From Hymenolepis diminuta (lineage: Eukaryota > Platyhelminthes > Cestoda > Cyclophyllidea > Hymenolepididae), in contig CAADRB010000013.1 of NCBI GenBank assembly GCA_900708905.1, forward strand, positions 2,800,888 to 2,864,887: a stretch of DNA of 64,000 bases, written 5' to 3'. The stretch's first letter is position 1. The number at the start of each line of letters is the position of its first letter. Under the pieces are notes generated by a model. That model was given only the letters and a program-made list of their open reading frames with translations. It was not told where the DNA came from and made no database searches. The position numbers were made by a program, and so were the translations under genes. Of the stretch, positions 24,750-34,087 are shown in pieces.

Positions 24750-25776
24750 CAGACAAGTTCATAAAAAGCTTTCTCCCTTTGAGATCAACACTCAGTCCAA
24801 AGTGACTTAGAAAATCAGCACCGATTAATGGTACATCGATGTCTGCTATGATAAAATTCCAGGGAAAAAATTCATCCAGACCTAGATGAACGTTGAGATG
24901 TTTGTAACCGTATTCCAAAACCGGAGATTGATTTGCAGAAACAAATCTATTATAAGGAAGAGGAGTTAATTTTTCATTTGGCATTCTTGGTATTAGTGAT
25001 CGCATAGCACCTGAATCAATCAAAAATTTCAAGCCGGAAATTGAGTCTATTATACATAGACAATGATTAGTACTAGAGTGAACTATTTTTTGGGTTTCTT
25101 CTGCACCCATTCCAAGTCCGTAAATGGTTGGAGAAGAGAAAAAAGGTCGGATTCTCCCAATCATTCGGAAGAATTTGGACACAGAAAACTTACAAAATAT
25201 TTTTCGCAACATTTTGTGCATCTGTCCAACAGACTGATGTTGGTAACCTCTCTTGGTACTTATGCCTTCACGCAGAATCGGTATGCTCTGATTTTCAATT
25301 AATGTTTTCCGTTTAAAATCGATAGTAAGATCGAAATATGTTAAAAAGTCAGCGCCTATTATGGGGCGAATAACGTCTGCAATGAGGAAATTCCACTTTA
25401 AAGTCTGTTTTGGTCCTAAATCCACCACTAGCTCTTGCCAACCATATATCGCAATTTTTTTACGTTCTTCATATTCCATGTAACTAATGGGAGTTAGTGT
25501 CTTTCTTTTCCCAGACTTGGGAAGAATAATGGAAAATCTACTTCCAGAATCAATTAGAAAGTGGGTACCCGAATTCCGATCAGTTATATAAAGACGATTA
25601 TCGGGAGGCTGGTGAACAATGTCCTCAATGATGTCTGCAATATGCGCAATTTGATCTACGGAATAACGTAATAGTTTATCACCCAATTCCAATTGAATTT
25701 GTGGAGGCAAATGTTGAAAAAACAAAATTTTCCATAAATCATCTTGCATACCGATGTATGGTGCTAAACAGCGCAT
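24745..25776 (-). CDS. Gag end plus tandem duplicated retropepsin domains (Ty3/Gypsy-derived)
   Basis: The frame runs 343 codons from an in-frame ATG (25774-25776), and the same open frame extends upstream to 26007. It opens with the end of a Ty3/Gypsy-type Gag (LFFQHLPPQIQLELG, then a helix like the Gag C-terminus). Two aspartic protease domains follow. Domain 1 has FLIDSG with its catalytic Asp at 25549-25551 and IIGADFL near 25345-25362. Domain 2 has FLIDSG with Asp at 25015-25017 and LIGADFL near 24808-24828. Retropepsins normally work as homodimers with one such domain per polypeptide, so two in one chain could fold as a single-chain, pepsin-like enzyme. A 70-residue basic linker joins them. 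No reverse transcriptase was seen next to it. It may be a domesticated gene or a truncated element that happens to be open. Confidence 0.75.
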   Translation of the reverse strand: MRCLAPYIGMQDDLWKILFFQHLPPQIQLELGDKLLRYSVDQIAHIADIIEDIVHQPPDNRLYITDRNSGTHFLIDSGSRFSIILPKSGKRKTLTPISYMEYEERKKIAIYGWQELVVDLGPKQTLKWNFLIADVIRPIIGADFLTYFDLTIDFKRKTLIENQSIPILREGISTKRGYQHQSVGQMHKMLRKIFCKFSVSKFFRMIGRIRPFFSSPTIYGLGMGAEETQKIVHSSTNHCLCIIDSISGLKFLIDSGAMRSLIPRMPNEKLTPLPYNRFVSANQSPVLEYGYKHLNVHLGLDEFFPWNFIIADIDVPLIGADFLSHFGLSVDLKGRKLFMNLSE

Positions 25777-26025
25777 CAAGCTCAATATATTTGACGGTTT
25801 ATAACGGTCGGGTAAGTAATAGGAAATTGCATTATTAAACAGAATATGATCACTAGGTACTTTTTGGCATTGATGTGAAGTGACATTTCGGGAATTTGAA
25901 AGGAACTTTATCTGGATATTTCCTGGAGAATCACTAGCGAGAATTAAATGGGAGATTTGATCGTGTTCAATTTCTCCAAAAACGTCAATTTTATTAAAAT
26001 CAGCTTCTTACCTCAGAGCATTCAT
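25777..26025 (-). pseudogene. upstream Gag-like extension with in-frame stop or splice donor
   Basis: The open frame of the retropepsin gene continues upstream to 26007 with Gag-like residues (for example FLSNSRNVTS and ILFNNAISYYLPDRYKPSN) but contains no ATG there. Just before it lies ATG (26023-26025) followed by five codons and TAA (26008-26010). The same spot reads CTGAG/GTAAGAAG, a good splice donor match. So either a nonsense mutation truncated Gag, or a short first exon ends here, although no acceptor before the Gag domain is obvious. Confidence 0.45.
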
Positions 26026-28139
26026 TTCAATTGATGGTAAGTATAACCGATAGCGGAAAGCGTTGTTATTTATATATTTATAAACAATGATGCTCTCAGT
26101 ATCGCTGTTTCTAATATACTAACAGTTGACACTAGATCTCTGATATTTATATTTACAAATATAGAATATTTAAACAAAAGTACTCGATTTTAGTAGATGA
26201 AATTTAATTTGACCTCAAAGTACAGCTTATTGTCGACGTAGACTTTTAGAATTTACCAGCGCATCTATTTTTCCCAGAAAATGTCATGCTGCTTGTTACC
26301 TTAAGCTTCGTATAACAGTTTTCGATGGTCTCCGTATAAATTTGAGCATATTCTTCCGCATTTATCCGCTACCATCTTTCTTGTACTCGAATGACTGGTA
26401 CATGCTTCCTCCTAATAGTGTGTCGGTAACCTGGTGCGTACTTCAAAACTTAGGTTCTGGAGATCTTCATCGGTGGTAATTTTTATTCACCCTGAATCCT
26501 CTCGGAAAATTAATAATTTTCTCCAAATAATACTAGCCTAAATTATGAACATGCAACTAAGAAATTCACGATTATTCAACACCAACAAGGTATAACATTC
26601 AATCGTCCAATGCTCCACTCACCACCGGTCTAAACGAGGGGAGTATCTTTAGTGATTCCTTAATTCTCGATCTACTTAATTATTCTCTGATACAATTTTC
26701 CCTCCTTGTAGCAATAAATTAATCGAGATAACAACGAACTCTCCCACGCCTAGACTCATCTTCTGACTGATATAAGCTGACTTTCCTACAACGCTATGAA
26801 AATGCCATTGTCTCAATCTATACATCCTAACTCTTTTGTTTCAACACGTTCTCCCTATATAAAATGCCACTGTTCATTAACACCATGTCCACTCCACTCC
26901 ATTCTCAATTACGCTTTATCTGTCCTGCTAAACCCCCCTGAAATTTCTTCCTGTTCTCTATAAGTTTTCCAGTCAACGGCCTATCTTCTCTACCTTGTTG
27001 AGGTATGGTCTGAAAAATAGCTAGGGGAAAAATTAAATACGTTAGCTTCTTTCTAAAGAGGTATATTCGATGATAGTTATAAAAAGTTATGAACTGATAT
27101 TTAGGACTGATCTTGAATTTAAGAGCCTGCCTCGGCATTTCCTCAGCAGTATTGCGTGCAAGCCTCCAGAACTTTCGGCATACTGTTTTAATGCATTTAC
27201 TTTCAAATTCTCTCGATAACCAAATCAAATACAATCCACTCTGGCCATAAGTTGAATTGCCCGATTTGAGTTTCCTAATGCTAACATAGATATCTCCAAT
27301 ATTAAACTACAATCGCTAAACTCTGGAATGGCTGCATTTCCATCATAGAGAATTATAAATGTTGTATTCATTGTATTATTATGAGGTCGAAAGAGACACG
27401 ATGTTGTATGAACTCCATTGAGTCTAACAAATATATGATAGAAGTAAACTATTCATCAGTTCCCTTCTTTTTAAAGGTGATTTAAAGGTTACTAGTCCTT
27501 TTGCGTTATTGTACTTTTCTTTGTCTACATTTGCGTTAGAGGATGAAATTTCTAGTATTAATACTGAAAGCGATAGTGCAATCCACTAATTTGTGAGGGC
27601 TTGTGTTTTGTCTCTAGAAGAGTATTTCCCACAGGTTATCTCTAAGTTACCCATTACCATTAACCATATGCGAGCGTACGCTGCTTCTGACAACTGGAGA
27701 GTAATTCGGGCCAAAAGTTGTTATTGTTCCGGGAGTGTTTTGATATTCAACATGAAGTCGACCCGTTCTCACAGGTATGAATTTACTAAAATGCCCTAGA
27801 GTAATGAAAATTCTGTCTTATATCACTCGCTTTTCGGGCCTGAGTCGACTTTAATCTTTCAGTATCGTACTATTTATCAATCGATACTCAGTTCAAGTTA
27901 AAGATTTAACTAATTACTTCTATTATACTAGTTTTTATGCAATTCTCGTTTACCGCAAATCTCTTAGCTAAAGAAGTGGATGCTTAATTAAGAAAAGTAA
28001 AGTATAAATACGAAAAATTTCATTTTTGGGCATTTTAACTCCGATTTGGCAAAGATGTTCCCACAAATCATAGGAATAGGGTAGGCCGTCTTTCAGACTC
28101 GGTGGAGACTACAAAAAATGGAATGTGTATATTAAGCTT
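26026..28139. other. intergenic, nothing firm
   Basis: AT-rich. A minus-strand fragment near 27120-27200 vaguely resembles the tail of LINE polymerases (RNTAEEMPRQAL) but is too short to call. Confidence 0.4.
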
Positions 28140-28149
28140 CTGTAAAAGA

Positions 28150-28410
28150 GGTTATTCATATGTTGTCAACTCCTTTTTCCTGAAAACCGAATAAAAGACG
28201 ACACATATGGTATCATTCAAGTGGTGGCCAAGTTGCTGTCCATGATTTCTACTTTGCGTCTTGGGAAAATAGTTACTTTTCTCGATGTACGCATATCGGG
28301 AGAAACGGATGTAAACACTGATCATTGCTTGATTAAATCAAATAGCAGGATTGGATCTACACCGAGAAAGTTACATAGACATATAAATCAGACAAGTGTA
28401 TGGCAAAAGA
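28150..28410 (+). pseudogene. probable LINE endonuclease remnant
   Basis: One frame reads LGKIVTFLDVRISGETDVNTDHCLIKSNSRI in pieces around 28260-28355. The D-V-R...A/ETDVNTDHCLI pattern matches the end of the apurinic-type endonuclease domain of non-LTR retrotransposons, where an S/T-D-H triad carries the catalytic His. Upstream, another frame has TTHMVSFKWW, like the T-W-x-H-P-R-S region. Frameshifts separate the pieces and no reverse transcriptase follows. Confidence 0.35.
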
Positions 28411-30179
28411 ATAAGGAAAGTGACTCCATATGCTCGTGGTCTTTTCTTACGGAGTAGATATCGGGATCCAGTAAAAATTGAGAATAAAGTCAGGATATTT
28501 CAAGATCTTGCATCATTTGATTTTTTTATTCAGATTGTACTCTAGTACCTGTGCACGTTGACTTATACGTCTATTCGGTCTCACTTTGCATTGTGCCGGT
28601 ACCGACTCGTATCTCTGCTCGGTTAGTTGCTTATCAATGAACAAAGGGTGCGAAATTAGTAAACAGGCCTTATTGTACTTCATTTCGCCTATCTCTCACA
28701 ATCCAGATTGTCCTTGCTCAGTACTGACACCTTCCTCCCAACTCCTCCTTCTATTCCTTCCATTCTTGTTTATTTTCAATTCCTTAACGCACATTTGTTC
28801 AATTCGACTCAGTCTTTGCATCTGAGAGTGACTTACGCATCCTGTTAGACGTAGGAAGATCAATACTTCTAGGTGGAGGTGTAAGGCCAAACTCCGGCTG
28901 ACTCTTAAAATAGTATTGTTAATGGGATTAGAGGTACTTTGGTACTCAATTTACCTAACAGATCCCTAAAATTGTCTTGTTCCATAAATAAAATATCATT
29001 TTTTGTCCGCATGGTTTTCAAAATGGCCAGTGTTCACCGTAATGTTTCTGAAATGAGATAAATTATCATTCTTATTCAAAGCATTTTTCATTTAGTCCGA
29101 TGATGTTTACTTACCAGATAGGCATTTAGTTTTATAAATCGAAATAGAATATAATACTGGAATATTTATTTTGCGATTCATAATGCTAACTTTTATGCTC
29201 ACAATGTTTAACTACTTATCCATGACCTAGATAAGGTTTAGATCTATTCCAGAAGAAATGAATATAATAAAAATTGAATATGAATGTTTCTTGCTCTAAA
29301 AATCTATATATCTCTGGAGCTCGAGTTTCAACTGGGGCCTCTTTGTCCTTAACACCATCAGGATATCTGAGAAGATAATTCTATCGGATAATGGTTTCCA
29401 AGACAATTGGGGACGGAGATTTGAATTTACATGCAGTTTAAGAGACGTATAATTCACAAATCAGCTCAAGTGTGCTTGGTTCCAGAAGAAAGCCAATGTG
29501 TGAAATAGGAATGGGTTGATGAATTATTCCCATTTTCGTTTCTGTGGAGCGTTAAACCTATATAGACTGGGTTTTACAGGTTTCAAACGTGCTAAAGTTT
29601 TACCTTAATAGGATCCATTAAACAGTATTCACTGAAGATGAATTATTACTATTATCTTTTTAGTTAAGTAGAACCTGAAATTCGATAACCGTTATTCAAT
29701 TTTGCCAGAACACCACGACAGGTGTTAAAAATGGGAACGCTTAGGCCACTCTGGTAGAAATAATTTTCTGTAAATAAATGTGTGAACATCAACTTAATAT
29801 TATTTATTTATACCATTGGTAAAATATAACAATAAATATAGAAGAAATGTAACTTTTAATAAAGAAAAGGCCTCCTTGAATTAAATAACATTATTCAAAC
29901 AGGGGTAGGGGAGGAATGAATGAAGAATCGGGAGGTAGTAGGGAATAAGTCAGGGTACTATGAAATCATTAATTTTCTATATTTTACTAAATGGGTATAG
30001 TCTGCCAAATCAATATCATATTGAAATAACCTAACGTCCAAATTCAGCATCTACTCCGATTTTCAGCAGATTTTATATATGCAAAATGCATTGGATATCT
30101 GAGGATACTTACACTTTGTAATTCGGACTAACCCGACAATAATAATTAATGAATGTTTTATATCAGGTGATCCCATGGC
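28411..30179. other. intergenic, nothing recognised
   Basis: No coding region, RNA or repeat was recognised. Confidence 0.5.
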
Positions 30180-31190
30180 AGATACTACTTTAATTAATGA
30201 AATGAAAAGACACTCTGTAACTGTAATTGTGTCTATAAAGGTGAAATACAGCAATTTAGAAATCGCGAGATTTCTACGAGTCTCCACAACTTTCCTTTCC
30301 AACGTTAGAAAGGAGCTACAGAATGAAAACAATGCAGATAAATGATCTCAGAGCACCTGAGTTTATGAAAAGGGTGCATGGCATGACATGATGGATGAAA
30401 ATCATGGGAAGTCAATGCCCGACATCTTGCCTAGGATCTTTAAGCGTCTGAAGAAATAACGGTATATAAGGAATGTCGTTCATCAACACCACAAACGCAA
30501 ATCATACGTTCTCAGGCGAGGTGGTCAGTTTATGCCGACAAAAACAACTCAAGTGAATCGTTTAATGTGTGCAAAATAGCTCTTAAACAAATTTAAACAT
30601 AAAGAAGAGCAGAAGTGTCTGGTTTTTCTCCCTCGAAAACAACCTCCATCAGGATGAAAAATTCGACCGAAGAAATGATAGGTGGCTGGCTATATGTGGG
30701 TGAACCCCACTGAAGTTCCAACTGTTATGCATGCAGTAACAACGGTAATGGTTTTCGGTGTTGTGAAGTCCACTTCATGACCCTTTAATTTTTTCCACAG
30801 GGACTTAGAGTCAATACAGATGCAAATGCCAATGTGAAGACACTTTAAGCCGCCTTGGATAAACAGCGTAGCCAATGGAAGAAGACCTCATGTCTTTCAA
30901 CAAGAATTGGCTCCCTTCCATGCAGCTCCCAAAACCTCTCATGTCACATTAAGCATATGCCCGCATCCTAACTCACCAAACCTCAATCTTTTCGATTGCT
31001 ACGTTGGAGGGCAGGGAGTGAATGAAAAGGAAGTTAATCTCCATAACACCAAATCCCCTCCCTGATGGACACAATATGCCAGACAATGGAGAACATCAAT
31101 AAATACCATCTTATCAAAGTTTGCAGTTGTTTTCAGACTGGAATTGAGTGGGTGATAGAAGCCAAAGAGGGATGTGTGGAATAAAACCTA
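30180..31190 (+). pseudogene. decayed mariner/IS630-type transposase
   Basis: Fragments in all three plus frames line up in order with an invertebrate mariner/Tc1-like transposase. They are a helix-turn-helix (LEIARFLRVSTTFLSNVRKE, near 30255-30315), SYVLRRGGQFM (near 30500), a QDEKFDRRNDRWL segment with the first catalytic Asp (near 30650-30690), EVPTVMH and VMVFGVV (30710-30765), NGRRPHVFQQELAP (near 30875-30920), PNSPNLNLFDC (near 30970-31005) and HNTKSPP (near 31045). The second and third catalytic positions appear as Glu and Asn, and many stops and frameshifts interrupt it, so it is dead. It differs from the mariner at 12.7-13.5 kb. Confidence 0.75.
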
Positions 31191-31305
31191 GGTTAATATC
31201 ACATTTAATTGTTTCGTTATAGGAAATTCTTAGTTTCAACCAATAACAGTTTTATTTTCTGTTTTTCCAAAAGTGTGTAAGATGTCTTCGGATGCCTTAC
31301 GCACC

Positions 31306-31333
31306 ATATATATATATATATATATATATATAA
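31306..31333. repeat. AT dinucleotide microsatellite
   Basis: An uninterrupted TA run of about 28 bases lies just downstream of the second transposase remnant. Confidence 0.9.
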
Positions 31334-31662
31334 GTCAAGCCGCTCATGTCGCCAGATCAGTTCGGAGGTGGTAGGCAAGTCACTTCAATTTATTAATAGT
31401 TAATTTAGGTTTATATACAAAAAAATTTCTTCGTTTGACATCAGTCATGTCTCGCCATCGGTATCTTGGCATGATGATCGGCACCCGTCTAGGTATCTCT
31501 GTGCAAATATGCAAACGCACAGCCGAACCGCCTGTGGACACTATAGTGGAGATCTTATTGCCAGTCAATCATTTCTAATCTCCAAGTGATGATAGACATC
31601 TGCTGGATCTAGAACATAATAATGTAAAATGTTAAATAATAATATTGAAATGTTCTCGTAAG

Positions 31663-31878
31663 TCTCATTTACCTGCTCCTGGTTGTAAGAAAATACAAAT
31701 GGATTAAAGTGGCATGACCAACAACTCAATTAAATCGACTAGTCTGCAAACACTAAATATCATGGACTTGAAATCACCCAAAATCAAAGGATTAAGTCAT
31801 GAATTATTATAACAAAGTAAATTGTACTCCTCTGTGAGAAAGTGGACGTCTCGGAGCTCCCAGAATTAAAATAAAGTG
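31663..31878 (+). repeat. dispersed repeat family R1, copy 3
   Basis: The best-preserved copy: CTCATTTACCTGCTCCTGG head, AAAGTGGCATGACCAA, AAATCGACTAGTCTGCAAAC, a conserved central part including GTACTCCTCTGTGAGAAAGTGG, and an AGAATTAAAATAAAGT end. It has no coding capacity. Confidence 0.65.
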
Positions 31879-33995
31879 GCATCGTAACTTCAACAACCTG
31901 TTTCGTATCTTATAGATTCAAGTACCATGTCACTATGAAAATTTGCAAAATAATGGTAATAGTAGATTTTATACAGTAGTTAATGTGTCCGTTTGAAAGT
32001 TAGAGATCACGATTTTAATGCAAATGAAGGTATTGGTTGAATATGAGCTTCTAAACTGTTAGTAATGGGTCTGAAAGCGTTAGAAGAAATTATTATTATT
32101 TCCTCCCGCTCCCAATATTTCTTCTATGAATAAAAATGTAATTACTTTCTTTATCTTCCCACCGATAAAAGACACATAATAATTATGCTTATTTGGTTAA
32201 GGCAGTATCGATTGAGAGGGAATTTCGTGAACATGCTCGTGGTGACTATAATGTGATCTGCTGTGGGTTATTAGCTTCTGTATTGAGTTGCTATATTACC
32301 GAGTTTTCTAGATTGTTGGTTCTGCGAGATTACTATCAGAACTCCTACTTGGTTGCGATATAGCAGAAAGTTATTAAGTTAAACTTCTGTATTGTAAAAT
32401 TGACTTTGCAGAATTTCAATTTTAGTACTTAAAGAAATAATAATTAGTAAAACATAGGTCCACTTATTGCTGATCAAGTGCGTCGGTTGAAGCAAATAAA
32501 ACCATTTGATCGATGTTGAACAATATGTAGTTCTCCGGTTTTGGAGTCGAGGAGCATCAGTCATCAGTTCATTTAGAAATTTATGAATAAGAGAAGAAGG
32601 AAAACCAGTCCTATTAACGTATTTTTTTAAAAACTTTTTAAAGTTGATATTAGTTCACCGATTAGAAACGCGAATTTTTTCACCCCTTTTATAAACTGGA
32701 TTTTACCAATTTTGTTGGTCGTTTTGTGGGCAATGAACCCGTAACCACAGCACGTCGACTACTGGACCACCGTCACACAACTAAAGGTGATTATTCGCGA
32801 GCACTTTATGTCAGGAAATGTTTTAGACAACAATGATGAACTAAATATTTCCATTCAGTAGATAAAATAAATTATGTTACATTGCCTAATTGGGGATTTT
32901 AAATTCTAATTACGATTTTTATCTCAATTTTTCAAATAAAATTCACACCGTAGCGATATCATTGCCAAGACGCAAATTACGGATGGCTAAAATTGATACA
33001 CATAATTTCGCAGTAAGGCGTGCTAAACAAAGAATCCAATGCATAAATAAATATGTGTGCATAACATTAATTCCCACCAGATTTTAGTCCTGATTAAATA
33101 TAGTTAAACATGTTTAGTGATGGAAATTTGGAAAGCTAAAATAAATTAAGATTGTCCGCACATGTGACGGTTAGTTAGTTTGTTTTTCGAAAGTTTATAT
33201 TAATTCCTTTCATCCAAAATGAAAAAAATGAATAAACTATTACCAGAATAAGAAAAGAAAGGTAAAATAAACATCTAAAGCACGAAGAGGTTTAGCACAA
33301 TGCTAGAAAACTTCTCGTGGATCTATTATTATTAGACAATTCAAGTGCGTATTAAATCAAACTATAATATTCTGACTAATTTCTTCCATGAAAAATTTGT
33401 AGAGGTTTCATCAATATCTTTTAAAACTCATCAATTACTTATTTCAAATGAAATTATATACCGTCCATCATTTATGCGATTTATAAATTCAAAGGATTGA
33501 AAATTGCTAATAAATTTTTGGAGAGGAGAAATATCAGTTTTATTTACGAAATTTAACAATCAACATTAGCAATTCAATTTGTGAATCAAATAAATGAGTA
33601 TAAACCGCGATGCAAATGTTAGTTTAAAAAGAGGTTGTGGACAACCATAAAGCAAAATTCTAAAATTTATATAAATGCAGATCAATTTCAATGTTTCACA
33701 GCTATTATTTTATCCAAGGCAGTGAAACTAGTCGCATCCAAATATAAAAATATGAATTTCCAACTTTCTTATATGTTTAATAATGTTACATTTTTTAAAC
33801 AGTAAATATTTTAACGGCACTTTGTTAGCATCATTCAATAAAATAATTATATGACCCTGAGATTTATTGTTGGCCTTCAAGCGCTTGTTTGTAATTAATC
33901 AACTGTGTGTGATTTATCTTTCAAAATATACATTATTTTTATACGAATTAGTAAAATATAGAATGAAGGGGTATTAGTAGAGTTTGCTAATCAAT
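31879..33995. other. 5' flank of the neurabin gene
   Basis: AT-rich sequence without recognisable coding. It must hold the promoter or non-coding first exons of the neurabin gene, but I cannot place either. Confidence 0.4.
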
Positions 33996-34087
33996 ATGAC
34001 TAAGCCAAGTAGCGCCGAAGTCATCTTAAAACCAGCAAGTGCTGCTCGATATGACAGCCTTGAAATACCTGGACTTTTGAAACATGG
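33996..34087 (+). CDS. PPP1R9: neurabin exon 1
   Basis: Residues 1-30 plus two bases. ATG ACT AAG CCA start; ends CATGG before GTAAGTTG. The following intron is only 31 nt. Confidence 0.8.

Noticed and set aside
26905..27234. Minus-strand fragment resembling a LINE polymerase tail
   Set aside because: Only about 12 residues (RNTAEEMPRQAL) resemble the family and nothing supporting follows.
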